Below, one piece after another: positions 10,289 through 22,365 of a stretch of DNA of 64,000 nt. Under the pieces are notes generated by a model. That model was not told the DNA's origin. It worked only from the letters and a program-made list of their open reading frames with translations, and did not search any database. Origin of the DNA: Areca catechu. Its lineage: Eukaryota > Streptophyta > Magnoliopsida > Arecales > Arecaceae. The stretch's first letter is position 1; each line of letters begins with the position of its first letter. The position numbers and the translations under genes are program-made. The stretch is from the NCBI GenBank assembly GCA_021397845.1, contig CM038044.1:58999851-59063850 (forward strand). The letters are read 5' to 3'.

Positions 10289-12064
10289 TGAAAGGATTAT
10301 GCCCTAAAGGCCAATCGAAATGTTGTATTTCGATAGGATTTTCTTTTGTATCCCAAACCAATGTATTGACATTATCAATTAATAAAGGCATTTTATTTTT
10401 ATCATATGCTGAGTCTTATTAATTTTATTAAGATATGATGAACCCCATAGATTTGGGCTATGGTTCTAGGGTTATGATGAGATCATAGCAGTGAGACCTA
10501 AAGCCTTAAAACCCAAATGTAGAATATTCCTAGTCGATGGGATATTGAGTAGGGGATCAATGTTTCCGGTAAGACCAGCACATCCTATGTATGATTGGAG
10601 AAGAGGGTGACTGATCTCATAGTCACTTGTGTTTGATAATAATACTAGGATGTGGGTGCTCATTAGAGAATGAGTTCACTGAATGGATCCAGCTTGAGAA
10701 CAACTAATGGAACCTTATCTATTTGTCAATAGATAGTTCTCATAGTGGGAGTAGTGCATGTGGTCCTTTGACCTGAGACTGCCATGGTACCTTGTATGCA
10801 TGAATCCATACTTTGGTTCACACTCAATAATGACACTGAGTTATGCATGGGGTGATACTGGGTATGGTGGATTGCATATGAAGGTTGTGAGTAGGTCAAA
10901 AAGGAATCGATCAACCCTAGTAAGAGGGAAGCGCATCCAGATGATTTCAATCAAATGAAGACTCGGGAAATCTTTGATCAAAGTATGAACATTAGAAATA
11001 GTTTCTAATGGTTAATTAATGAATCATCATTATCATATTGAGCAAAGAAATAATATGAAATTGGATTTGACAAGTATCCATATCCATAGTCATATTCAGG
11101 GTGCAAGTAGATCGAAGGACTGAATTGCCCGGTAACTCACCACTGAAGGGTTATTTGGTAAATCCACCAAAATTTCTCATCTTCCGGGTAGGCATGACAT
11201 GTTGCTAGACATCAATCTTGTCTTGTAGGTCTTCATGAACCAATTGATTTGGTTTCATGAGTCAATTCGATGTGTGATTCGAATTGGCTAATTAGGTGAG
11301 CCAATTTAAACTAATTAGGTCAATCGGGTATGAACGGATCGAATCGGCTCAAACCTAAACCTACTGCTAGCTAGATGTGGAACCCAATGGGTCAAACATA
11401 ATAGAGACTTGTCCAAGGAAGTCATTCATGATTTAATTAGGGTCATAGGATCCTAATTGGTTAGCCGGATTACATACTAGTATATGTAGGCTAACCAAAT
11501 TCCTAACCCAATTAGATTGGATCCGGTTGCTTGCTAATTGGGCTAACCTAATTATGAAAAACCTAAATTAGGTTGAGTCCTAAGTGGGGCTAGCCTAATC
11601 AGAGCTAAATCTGATTTTAATTTGGATTTAAGGGCATTTTAGGTGCCATACATGAAGTATCCCAATGGCATGGGACTCTTAGTACCTAAATGATACCTTA
11701 ACTTCAAAAGGGCATAGAATGAGCTATAGATTTCTGATTTGAATATAATTTATATAGTCAGAAAGGAGATTTTATGCTCTTTCCAATGACACCCTTATTG
11801 CTATTATTTTGACTATTCAACATTCTATGAAATTTGCATGGAAGAAGGATGGTGTGCGCGGTGCATGAAGAGTCGCAACTCTTCATGTGGTGCGCGGTTC
11901 TGATAGAGAGTCCTTTTGCTATCAATACTCTTCATAATCTCCAATGTTTGGAGATTGAAGAGGCACCTCTTGGTTTCCTAGGGACTGGAAATTGACATGT
12001 GGAAAGTGAGAATTTGTCCAGATAAAAGAAGGGATGTGAATAAGGCCTTCGGAACATGAATGGG

Positions 12065-12130
12065 CTTATTAGATATGATTTTTCAAGCCAGATAACTTCT
12101 CTTCAGTCTTGAAAAATCATATCTAATAAG
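12065..12130 (+). promoter_or_regulatory. Perfect 23-bp inverted repeat upstream of LTR promoter
   Basis: The arm 12065-12087 (starting CTTATTAGATATG) is exactly reverse-complementary to 12108-12130, with a 20-nt loop. It ends 36 bp before the TATA box. The 3' LTR keeps it at 20993-21058 with a single arm mismatch. Confidence 0.9.
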
Positions 12131-12166
12131 TTGATGGGAGGACATATCACACGCTCCTCTTTTATC

Positions 12167-12174
12167 TATAAATA
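12167..12174 (+). promoter_or_regulatory. Copia-1 LTR TATA box
   Basis: TATAAATA in the context ATCTATAAATAGG, conserved at 21095-21102 in the other LTR. It is the likely core promoter for the genomic RNA. Confidence 0.7.
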
Positions 12175-12740
12175 GGCGGTGGCGAAATGAGTCTAATATA
12201 AGAATTCCATCGAAGTATTATTCTGAGTGTCTCTCTTTCCCTCCTTCTTTGTTTAAGACAAGACTTGTCTTGTTAAGACAAGGTCTTTTCTAATAGGAAA
12301 AGGCAATGCTTTAGGACATAAGCCTAAGGAGTCCTAGAAGAGGGTTGTCCTAAAACCAAGAGTAGTTTAGGAGAGTGTTTTTACTGCCCTACAGTAGGAC
12401 ATGGTGTCATACAATGGTCAATAGACCAAAGGCTGCCGAAAGAGTTTCACTTATCCAAGCAACTTGAAGAAGGAGTTCTTCCTTGGTCCGAGTTTCATAT
12501 GGATCACCGTTCAAGGGCGAACATTTGTTCGCCTGGTGGAGAAGAAGGCTGAATCAGGATTTTCTTCATCGGATTGGATACTAGCGGTTCAGGTTGGTGC
12601 CTAAACTCTAGTTTATATTATATATGCATGTTTGTATGTTTTAATTCCTAATAAGGAGGTCTTGGGTTAAGGTTTGGTAGTGGTTTCATAATAAATTTTT
12701 GAAATCCATGCTTCCACCCTGGTCACCAAAACCCTTACAG

Positions 12741-12752
12741 TGGTATCGAGCC
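12741..12752 (+). promoter_or_regulatory. Copia-1 primer binding site
   Basis: TGGTATCGAGCC lies one base after the LTR end. It is one base short of the initiator tRNA-Met complement TGGTATCAGAGCC. Confidence 0.85.
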
Positions 12753-12773
12753 ACCTTATTAGGGCTAAATCAT

Positions 12774-13010
12774 ACAAAATTTGAAGTTGCCCAATTTTGT
12801 AGGACTCTTGAGGTTGCCCATTTTGGTAGGACTTTACAAAATTTGAAGTTTCCCAATTTTATAGGACTCTTGAGGTTGCCTATTTTGGTAGGACTCAACA
12901 AAATTTGAATTTGCCCAATTTGTAGGACTCTTGAGGTTGCCTAATTTTATAGGACTAAAAAATTTGAAGTTGCCCAATTTTATAGGACTCTACAAAAGTT
13001 TAAAGTTACA
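12774..13010 (+). repeat. ~62-bp tandem repeats in Copia-1 leader
   Basis: ACAAAATTTGAA begins at 12774, 12836 and 12898 (62 bp apart), with a fourth, shorter unit near 12957. Each unit carries two GTAGGACT-like words with TTGCCCAATTTT or TTGCCCATTTTGG between. The repeats sit directly downstream of the primer site. Confidence 0.88.
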
Positions 13011-13571
13011 TATAATTAATATGTTTATGCATATATGTATGTCACTGGTTAGGGTTTTCACTTAAACCTTAACCGATATAGAGATATGTTTAGCTTTCTA
13101 GTCATCATATTGAAATAAGGTTGCCTTGGCATAATGGTGGATCCATTATGTGGTAGATGGTTGTCCTAGTATGATGACACACTTGGCACATTATAAATTG
13201 ATATATGATGCATGGTTGATGAATGGTAATATTAGAATGTGCTTCTATTTGATTTGCCATCTATTAAAATTATATTAAGTTGTAGTGTCATATACCAAAA
13301 GCAAAATAATCAAGATGATTAGTTGATCATTCGGTGTCTAGGAAAAGTGGTTCATGATCTGTAAAGAGGACGTGGTTTTTAATTGGTTCCGTTGATTGAC
13401 CTAGCCAATTTTTATTGGTATCTAGGAAAGCAACGGGGGGACTCCCACTACTCTCACACTTACCTGGCCGATAAGATTAACTTAATTCTTGATTGATATG
13501 CTTAGTGTGATATTCACTACATTAGGCCTTCCTTCATGCTAGGTCATTATTATGTTATGATCCGTATTAGG

Positions 13572-13870
13572 TTTGTTGTGTACACACAAGGACTATTATG
13601 GTAACTAACGTAATTTTGGCCTGATGCATTTGATGCTTATGGCATGATTTAATATAATACTTTGTTGTGAACATGCAAGGGTATTATTATTACAATCATG
13701 ACTATAAAGGAACAAAGGATCTTAACTAAAAATATTATAGTTTGTTGTGCACACACAAGGCTATTAATATTTTAGAGGCTAGGTTTTGTTGAGAATTGTA
13801 TGAGATATAATTGGAAAAAGTTTTTCTACCTTTGAACTTATAAAATATTTGTTGTATACACACAAGGTCT
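13572..13870 (+). repeat. Four spaced TTGTTGTG.ACACACAAGG motifs in leader
   Basis: Near-identical ~20-bp words occur at about 13572, 13661, 13741 and 13848, 80-107 bp apart, separated by unrelated sequence. The core GTGTACAC of the first copy is palindromic. They lie in the untranslated leader before gag. Confidence 0.75.
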
Positions 13871-14054
13871 TTTATAAAGAATTAGGATCTCAAACCCACT
13901 AAGAAAACCAATTAGGGTTTCTCGATCATCATATAGAGGGTTATGATGCTTGATAAAATAGTGGGAGACATAATTAAGTTAAAGTCCTAATTTAATTATA
14001 TTTTGTCGACATTGGTTGTTTGCTTATGTTATGTTCTTTGTTAATGTAGATTAA

Positions 14055-14885
14055 ATGGCTTCTTCACTCTCACTCCGTAGTATACTTGATGCCAATAAAT
14101 TGACTGGATCGAAGTATGTTGACTGGTTGAGAAACCTAAAGATAGTACTCAGCCAGGAAAAACTTTCTTACATTCTTGATACCCCTACCTTGGAACCTTT
14201 AGAAGAAGATGCATCGTAAGAGAAAAAGACCACATATAAGATGTGGCAAAATGACTCACTATCAAATGTATCATGTTTGCCTCTATGACCAATAAGTTGG
14301 AGAGGCAACATGATAGCATGGACACTAACTCCATACTGCTCAATCTAAAAGAGCTATATGGAGAACATTGTTGAACTACTAGATATGAGATATCTAAATA
14401 GTTGTTCCATGAGAGAATGATAGAAGGTACATCCGTACAAGACCACGTACTGATGGTTATTGACCTGATCACTCGATTAGGTCAATTGGGTTTTGTTATG
14501 GATGGGGAGTTGAATTAGGATTTGATCCTGCAGTCACTCCCGGAGTCATTTTCACAGTTTGTTCTTAATTATCATATGAACAAACTTAACACTTCCTTGC
14601 CTGAGTTGTTAAACATGTTAAAAACAACAGAGAGCCATTTAAAAAAAAATAAGGCTCCACTTCTTCTTATGGATGGGATCAATAAGAAGAAGTCAGGCAG
14701 AAAGGGTTTCAAGAGGAGATTGAACCCAAAAAGGGGCATCAAGAAGAAGAAAGGAAGGAAGGCCTCCGGACAGATGACCTGCTTTCACTGTGGCAAGCCG
14801 AGTCATTGGAAGAGGAACTGCAAGGCTTACTTTGCAGGTGTGAAGCGTGGTGCATCGGATGCACCAAAAGGTATGGAAGAAGTTC
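14055..14885 (+). pseudogene. Copia-1 gag (broken)
   Basis: The start at 14055 gives MASSLSLRSILDANKLTG, followed by YVDWLRNLKIVLSQEKL, a typical plant copia gag opening. A stop follows after EPLEEDAS near 14217, with further damage to about 14521. The frame reopens at 14522 (DLILQSLPESFSQFV, MNKLNTSLPELLNML), then a basic KKKSGRKGFKRRLNPK stretch, then a perfect zinc knuckle CFHCGKPSHWKRNC (CX2CX4HX4C) that would bind genomic RNA. At least one stop and one frameshift disable it. Confidence 0.9.
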
Positions 14886-15420
14886 ATACTATTTTGTCAT
14901 TGGATTCTTCCATTTCAAATACTTGGGTATTGGATACCGCCTATAGTCATAATATCTGCAAATCATTGCAGGGGCTACAGAGGCTTAGAGTATTGAAGGA
15001 AGGAGACTTCGAGCTCTACAGTGCTGGAGAAGAGTCCATCCATGCAGAGGCCGTAGGGACTTATATCTTGAAGTTACCTTCGAGGAAGATTTTAGAGCTG
15101 AGAGATTGTTACTATATGCCTAAGGTCATTAGAAATATCATTTCTGTACCCTTGTTACTTAGACAAGGTTATACTATGAATGTGATGAGCAATGGTTGCT
15201 TAATTAGCTTTTCTAATGAATTTATATGTTGTGGCGTATTTTGCAATGGTCTTTTAACTCTATCCACTAATGACAATATACTTCATGTTAGTAACAAACG
15301 AATGAGAGATGATGTAACAATACTTTACTTTGGCACTAATGGCTTGGACATATTAGTGAGACTAGGATTAGCAAGTTATACAAGAAAAATTTCCTTAATC
15401 CTTATGATTATGAATCATTA
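14886..15420 (+). pseudogene. Copia-1 protease region (broken)
   Basis: It continues the frame from the zinc knuckle. WVLDTAYSHNIC stands where active copia proteases have WVLDTG or DSG followed by a Cys/His motif, so the catalytic DTG glycine is replaced by alanine. Downstream, YILKLPSRKILELRDCYYMP and IRNIISVPLL match the usual protease-to-GAG_pre-integrase stretch. The frame ends at 15421 where the GAG_pre-integrase domain has become unreadable. Confidence 0.85.
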
Positions 15421-16330
15421 GGAACTTGTGAATCATGTATCATGGGTAAAATGGCCAAGACTCCATTTAGTGGACTTAGAGAAAGGACAACTAGGTTATT
15501 AGGACTCATACATACAGATGTATGTGGGCCTTTGACAACTCAGGCCAAGGGTGGATACTCTTATTTTATCATATTTACTGATGATTTTTCAAGGTACGGA
15601 TTGTGTATCTTATGAAACATAAGTCCAAAGCCTTTGATAAATTTTTAGAGTATCAAAGTATGGTAGAGAAATAAACGGGGAAAAGTATTAAAATCCTTCG
15701 ATCAGATCGAGGAGGTGAATACTTATCCACTGAGTTTCTCGATCACCTTAAAGAAAAGTGGATTATCTCTAAATGGACCCCTCCTTACACACTACAATTA
15801 AATGGTGTTGCTGAAAGGAGGAACCATACCTTATTAGATATGGTACGGTCCATGATGTGCTTCACAGAGTTACCTGTTTCCTTCTAGGGATATGCCTTGG
15901 AAATCACTGCTAATATCTTAAATAGAGTACCATCTAAATTTGTCTCTAGCACTCCATATGAGATATGGAGGGGTAAGAAACCCAATCTTAAGTATCTTAA
16001 GATATGGCGATGTCCAGCCTACGTCAAAAAAAATTTTGGACATAAGCTAGATGCTAGAGTAGATAAGTGTCTATTTGTAGGATATCTATTCTACCACCCT
16101 ACTGAACAAAAAGTTTCTATCAGTAGGCATGCCACTTTTTTGGAGAAAGAGTTCATCCTACAAAAGGGCAGTGGGAGAAATATTGAACTTGAAGAAGTTC
16201 AACAAATAGATACATCTCAACCAAATGATAACATAGTTAGTATAGAACCAGAATTCACCACTCCTATCTGTAGGTCTGATAGGGTGCGTCATGCACCTGA
16301 GAGGTATGGGTTCATTATTGAAAATAATGA
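15421..16330 (+). pseudogene. Copia-1 integrase (broken)
   Basis: The zinc-binding tail CESCIMGKMAKTPF and the core HTDVCGPLTT, YFIIFTDDFSRYG, RSDRGGEYLS, NGVAERRNHTLLDMVRSMM and TPYEIW are readable across frames, covering the D, D and E region of a copia integrase. Frameshifts occur near 15600 and stops near 15675 and 15887. The C-terminal GYLFYHPTEQKVSISRHATF is in the open frame 15897-16715. Confidence 0.9.
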
Positions 16331-18380
16331 AGCCCGGATCATTGAAAATGATGAGCCTCTAACCTATACGGATGCTGTCATGAGTAGGGACTCAGACAGA
16401 TGGCTGGAAGCCATGAGATCCGAAATGGACTCCATGTATGTCAAGCAAGTATGGACTTTGGTTGATGTACCAGAGGGTGTTAACCCTATTGGATGCAAAT
16501 GGGTCTATAAGAAAAAGATTAAGGCAGATGGCCAAGTCGAAACTTATAAAGCCAGATTAGTGGCTAAGGGTTTCAGACAAAAACAGAGAATAGATTATGA
16601 TGAAACATTTTCTCCTGTTGTCATGCTCAAATCTATTTGGATTATGCTTGCTGTAGCAGCATATCTGATTATGAAATCTGGTAGATTGGTGCGGACACCA
16701 AAGGCACCAGAATAAGGCAGAGACTTCTCAACCCTCTGTGGATCACTTAAATGACATTCGAATCCACTGTAATAAAGCTTAGTCCAGCTGAGTTGTTTTC
16801 ATTTAAGTCATCTAATTATTTAGCTCATGTTGAGCTAGTCCAGTCCAATGTTAGTTAGCTCATGTCGAGCTAATTTTATTTTTGAGTCCTGTTCAATCAT
16901 ATTGAAGACTCAAGACCACATCATACAAGTGAAGACCGAGTCCAACCTTATTGAAGACATGGATGTTGAGCCCGAGTCCAACCTAACTAGAAGACATGAA
17001 GATCCCCGGAGGAGAATTAAAACAAGTGCAAACCTGAAGACTGGAGACCAGCCAGAAGGAAACTGGGCCAGCCTAGGCCCAGGGAGAAATTAGGGCGCCC
17101 CTCCTTAGAATTACCTTCCCCTTGGTCGACCACTTATGGTCACCCCCTTGGCCGACCAAGACAAGGAGAGGGAGTCCCATTCCATTTAAAATTTTTCTAC
17201 CTAGGTTGCCATGTATTCCTAGTTAGAGTTTGTAAGGGAAAAGGAGTCCTATATAAAGTCTAAAGTACCCTTACTTGGGGCCCAAGGTTAAAGGTCTATT
17301 TAAGGGACCCTAGCCTCTTGTATGAAGTTAGAATTTTTGATGAAAGAAAACCTTGAGTTCTTTTATTGAGTTGTGTGATACCCTGCTGTGTGCATAAAGG
17401 GGTTTGCGAGAGTTTTTCTTTCCAGTGCTGCAATCATCTTCCTACTGCCAACAAACATCTCAGATCCCTAGATGCCCACTCCAAAAGAAGCCTTCCCTTG
17501 CTGTTTTTCCTTTGTTTTCTTGTTCCTTTGTGAGTTTTCTAACCCCTGACAGGTCGTTTACAGGTCCCCGAGTTCCTACGAATCCAACGACTCCAGCCAA
17601 GCCTCAATCAGATCACCGAGCAGAAAGCCGGGTATCCGCGGGTCTTTGGCTCGATTTTCCAGGCCGCATCCGTCGAGGAATGAGCAACCCTTTTGCTGCG
17701 ATCTTCAAAGACGTTGTCAGGTACACCCCCTCTACCTCCAGTAGTTTTATTGTAGGAGAACATGCCCTAACCAAGGCTTCTCAGCCCCGGCGATCCTTCT
17801 TTTCTGCTTTTCTAGGTCCTAATCTGCATGCTGATCTTCTAAAATTCATATAAAATTCCCTACAACTTATTTTAATCTGAAATTCGGGAATTAATCACTC
17901 AACCCCACATATAAAATATACAAAAAGAATTGCATGCATATTAGTCCCCCATCACAGATGGATGTGAAAACCGCATTCCTTAATGGTTTCTTTGAGGAAG
18001 AGATCTATATGTCACAACCAGAAGATTTTGTCTTAGAGACTAAACCTAATCAGGTATGTAGGCTGAAAAAATCCATTTATGGATTAAAGCAAACATCCAA
18101 GAGTTGGAACATTCGATTTGATAAGAAAGTCAAAGAGTTTGACTTTATCAAAAATGAGGATGAACCTTGTGTGTACAAGAAGACTAGTGGGAGTACCATA
18201 GTTTTCTTGGTTCTGTATGTGGATGACATACTCCTCATTGGAAATGATATCCCAATGTTACAATCAATCAAGGTACGGTTATCTAAACAGTTTTCCATTA
18301 AAGACTTGGGAGAAGCATCCTATATACTGGATATCAAGATCTATAGAGATAGATATAGGAGGATGCTAGGCTTATCCTAG
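16331..18380 (+). pseudogene. Copia-1 reverse transcriptase, split by solo LTR
   Basis: The first part (to 16686) reads MRSEMDSMYVKQVWTLVDVP, GCKWVYKKKIKADG, YKARLVAKGF and YDETFSPVVMLKSI. The second (17955-18380) resumes with MDVKTAFLNG, KKSIYGLKQTSKSW and the catalytic YVDD at 18216-18227, then IKDLGEASYILDIKI. The solo LTR at 16687-17954 sits just before MDVKTAF and the five flanking bases are duplicated. An in-frame TAG at 18378-18380 separates RT from RNase H. Confidence 0.92.
16687..17954 (+). mobile_element. Solo LTR of F-family chromovirus in Copia-1 RT
   Basis: 1268 bp, starting TGGTGCGGACACCAAAGG and ending CCCCCATCA. It is flanked by TAGAT (16682-16686) and CAGAT (17955-17959), a TSD with one substitution. 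Its reverse complement matches the LTR at 59545-60814. A TATATAA box lies near 17251. No internal region is present, so this is the product of LTR-LTR recombination. Confidence 0.95.
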
Positions 18381-19202
18381 TCTAGGTACATTGACCAAGT
18401 GCTAAAGAGATTTAGAATGGAGGGATGTAAAAGAGGTTACTTGTCCATTGGTCATGGCATACATCTTTCTAAGAAGATGTCTCCTAAGACACCTGAAGAA
18501 ATAAATAGAATGAGTTCTATACCTTATGCTTCGGCTGTAAGATTTATAATGTATGCTATGTTATGTACCAAGCCTGATGTGGCATATGCCTTAGGTATAG
18601 CCAGTAGATTTCAGGCTGATCCAGGAGAGGATCATTGGAAGGCTGTGAAAAATATTCTTAAGTACTTGAGAATGACTAAGGATATTTTTCTGATATATGG
18701 AGGATCTGATCTTAAACTGGAAGCTTATTTAGATTATAGTTTTCAATCGGATCCAGATGATAGCAAATCTATTTCAGGATATATTTTTACCCTAAATGGA
18801 GGAGCTGTAAGCTGGAAGAGTTCTAAACAGCAAACTGTAGCTGACTCAACAACTGAGGCAAAATACATTGCTGTTAGTGAAGCTGCCAAGGAAGCTGTCT
18901 GGATGAAGAAGTTCATCTCAGAGTTGGGCGTTGTTCCGGAGATTGAAGGTCTAGTACCACTTTACTGTGATAATACTGGAGCCGTCGCTCAAGCTAAGGA
19001 ACCTAGAGCTCATCACAAATCAAAGCACATTCTAAGATGCTTCCATCTCATTCGAGAGATTATTGAAAGACAAGAAGTCTGCATTAAAAGAGTAGAAACG
19101 AAGAACAACATAGTAGACCCATTCACTAAGGCTCTACCACAGCAGGAGTTTGATCGCCACCTCGATTGTATGGGCATAAAATTTAAAGGCAATTGGCTTT
19201 AG
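18381..19202 (+). pseudogene. Copia-1 RNase H
   Basis: Same frame as RT but after a stop codon. SRYIDQVLKRFRMEG is followed by YASAVRFIMYAMLCTKPDVA, LKYLRMTKDIF, EAYLDYSFQSDPDDSKS, TVADSTTEAKYIAVSEAAKE, LYCDNTGAVAQAK and HHKSKHI. These are the standard copia RNase H landmarks, including the D...E...D residues. It ends at TAG just before the polypurine tract and is otherwise open. Confidence 0.93.
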
Positions 19203-19204
19203 TG

Positions 19205-19216
19205 CAAGTGGGAGAT
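19205..19216 (+). promoter_or_regulatory. Copia-1 polypurine tract
   Basis: CAAGTGGGAGAT immediately before the 3' LTR TG. It is the expected plus-strand primer site. Confidence 0.85.
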
Positions 19217-21668
19217 TGAAAGGATTATGCCCTAAAGGCCAATCGAAATGTTGTATTTCGATGGGATTTTCTTTTGTATCCCAAACTAGTGTATTGACAT
19301 TATCAATTAATAAAGGCATTTTATTTTCATCATACGCTGTGTCTTATGAATTTTATTAAGATATGATGAACCCCATAGATTAGGGCTATGGTTCTAGGGT
19401 TATGATGAGATCATACCAGTGAGACCTAAAGCCTTAAAACCCTAATCTAGAATATTCCTGGTTGATGGGATATTGAGTAAGGGATCAATGTTTCCGGTAA
19501 GACTAGCACATCCTATATATGCTTGGTGAAGAGGGTAATTGATCTCACAGTCACTTGTGTTTGACACTAATACTACGATAAGGGTGCTCATTAGAGAATG
19601 AGTTCACTGAATGGATCCATCTTGAGAACATCTAATGGAACCTTATCTGTTTGTCAATAAATAGTTCTCATAGTGGGAGTAGTGCATGTTGTCCTTTGAC
19701 CTGAGACTGCCATGGTACCTTGTATGCATGAATCCATACTTTGGTTCACACTCAATCATGACACTGAGTCATGCATGGGGTGATACTGGGTATGGTGGAT
19801 TGCATATGGAGGTTGTGAGTAGGTCAAAAAGGAATCGATCAACCCTAGTTAGAGGGAAGCGCATCCAGATGATATCAATCAAATGAAGATTCGGAAAATC
19901 TTTGATCAAAGTATGAACTTTAGAAATAGTTTCTAATGGTTCATTAATGAATCATCATTATCAGATTGAGCAAGGAATGAATATGAAATTGGATTTGACA
20001 AGTATCCATATCTATAGTCATATTCAGGGTGCAAGTAGATCGAAGGACTGAATTGCCCGGTAACTCACCACTGAAGGGTATTTTGGTAAATCCACCAAAA
20101 TTTCTCATCTTCTGGATAGGCATGACATGTTGCTAGACGTCAATCTTGTCTTGTAGGTCTTCACGAACTAATTGATTTGGTTTCATGTGTCAATTCGATG
20201 TGTGATTCGAATTGGCTAATTAGGTGATCCAATTTAACCTAATTAGGTCAATTGGGTACGAACGGATCGAATCGTTTCAAACCTAAACCTACTGCTAGCT
20301 AGATGTGGAACCCAATGGGTCACACATAATAGAGACTTGTCCAAGGAAGTCATTCATGATTTAATTAGGGTCATAGGATCCTAATTGGTTAGCCGGATTA
20401 CATACTAGTATATGTAGGCTAACCAAATTCCTAACCCAAATGGATTGGATCTGGTTGCTTGCTAATTAGGCTAACCTAATTATGGAAAACCTAAATTAGG
20501 TTGAGTCCTAAGTGGGGCTAGCCTAATCAGAGCTAAATCTGATTTTAATTTGGATTTAAGGGCATTTTAGGCGCCATACATGAAGTGTCCCAATGGCATA
20601 GGACTCTTGGTACCTAAATGATACCTTAACTTCAAAAGGGCACATAATGAGCTATAGATTTCTGATTTGAATATAATTTATATGGTCAGAAAGGAGATTT
20701 TATGTTCTTTCCAATGACACCCTTATTTCTATTGTTTTAACTGTTCAATATTCTTTAAAATTTGCATGGAAGAAGGATGGCGCGCGCGGTGCATGAAGAG
20801 TTGTAACTCTTCATATGGTGTGCGGTTCTGATGGAGAGTCCTTCAGCTATCGGGACTCTTCATAATCTTCAATGTTTGGAGATTGAAGAGGCACCTCTTG
20901 GCTTCCTAGGGATCGGTAATTAACATGTGGCATGTGAGAATTCGTCCCGATAAAAGAAGGGATGTGAATAAGGCCTTCGATGCATGAATGGGCTTATTAG
21001 ATATGATTTTTCAAGCCAGATAACTTCTCTTCGGTCTTGAAAAATCATATCTGATAAGTTGATGGGAGGATATATCACATGCCCCTCTTGTATCTATAAA
21101 TAGGAGTCAATGAAATGAGTCTAATATAAGATTTCAACCGAAGTATTATTCTGAGTGTCTCTCTCTCCTGCCTTCTTTCTTTAAGACAAGACTTGTCTTG
21201 TTAAGACAAGATCTTTTCTAATAGAACAAGGCTTTGTTCTAGGATATAAGCCTAAGAGGTCCTAGAGGAAGGTTGTCCTAAAACCAAGAGTGGTTTAGGA
21301 GAGTGTCTTTAGTGCCCTACAGTAGGACAGGGTATCCTACAGTGGTCAATAGATCAAAGGCTGCCGAAAGAGTTCCACTTATCCAAGCAACTTGAAGAAG
21401 GAGTTTTTTCTTGGTCCGAGTTTCGTGTGGATCACCGTTGGAGGGTGAACGTTTGGGTGCCTGGTGGAGAAGAAGGCTGAATCATGGTTTTCTTCATCGG
21501 ATTGGATACTAGCGATTCAGGTTGGTGCCTAAACTCTAGTTTATATTATATATGCATGTTTGTATGTTTTAATTCCTAATAAGGAAGTCTTGGGTTAAGG
21601 GTTTAGTAGTGGTTTCATAATAAATTTTTGAAATCCACACTTCCACCGTGGTCACCAAAACCCTTACA
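19217..21668 (+). repeat. Copia-1 3' LTR
   Basis: 2452 bp and collinear with 10289-12739 throughout. It carries the TATA box (21095-21102) and the hairpin (20993-21058). It ends CCCTTACA, followed by the TSD ATTGG. Confidence 0.95.
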
Positions 21669-21673
21669 ATTGG

Positions 21674-22365
21674 CAGAACCCTCCCATGGATAAACCGACC
21701 TTGCCAATTTGGTTGATTAACTTTTCAAAAGGGTCACTTTTGATTTAAGTTTACCCATGCTAGTTATTTTAGTCAGACATGAGATTGTGTTGACGAATGT
21801 AATGAGTCAAACATGAGATTATGCTAACTTAATGTAATTAGTTAGTCATGATTAGGCTGATCAATTTAGAAGAGACCTGAACCTAAGCTCCCCATATATT
21901 AAGTCTTAGGTCTTCCACCATTGTAGGCCTAGCAACATCTCATGCCTAATAGGGCTGATGGGGTTGGGCCTAATAAATGGGCATGTTGAGGGACTCAATG
22001 ATGGCTTTGTCAGCAGGAATGGTTTGTCTGACTTAACTAATGATTGGAACAATAAACGGGCACGTTGAGGTTCCATGATTTAGAGACCAAGTTGCTACAA
22101 CTTGTATTAGATACATTGGACAAGAGTTAGCCACTTATTAGTGTAGCGTGTTACCAATAACCAGGCATGATGAGGTGCTACACATCGATGGGACCATAGT
22201 ACCCATTAGAAATCAAGAGTCGCAGGATTTTCGCATCTCCACGGGAAGTGTGAGAGATCCGAGAAAATAGTGGGCATTCTAAAATTATTTCTTAAAGAGA
22301 CTAGAATAATTTTTATAATTAAGTATAAAGCATCTATTTTGAATCTTCTACTCTTGCAGTTAACC
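21674..22365 (+). other. Copia-2 leader, right part
   Basis: AT-rich untranslated sequence that continues 9473-10283 across Copia-1. It contains several GGGCA.GTTGAGG words (about 21975-22075). No ORF is present; gag starts at 22366. Confidence 0.7.

Larger units (their letters stand above)
10289..12739 (+). repeat. Copia-1 5' LTR
   Basis: 2451 bp, bounded by TG and CA. A 23-bp perfect hairpin (12065-12130) lies just upstream of a TATAAATA box (12167-12174). The rest is AT-rich and non-coding. Confidence 0.95.
10289..21668 (+). mobile_element. Copia-1: complete Ty1/copia element, pol broken
   Basis: The two LTRs (10289-12739 and 19217-21668, 2451 and 2452 bp) both start TGAAAGGATTATGCCC and end CCCTTACA. 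Both TSDs are ATTGG. A tRNA-iMet-like primer site and a polypurine tract are in place. Gag-pol follows copia order (zinc knuckle, protease, integrase, YVDD RT, RNase H) but has stops and frameshifts, and RT is split by a solo LTR. Many substitutions between the LTRs point to a moderately old insertion. The gag start and the long LTRs suggest the Tork/Angela side of copia; I cannot settle this without a tree. Confidence 0.96.

Noticed and set aside
10758..10958. 66-codon frame in the Copia-1 LTR (also 19686-19886) as a gene
   Set aside because: It is present in both LTRs simply by duplication; short, without domain or upstream promoter.
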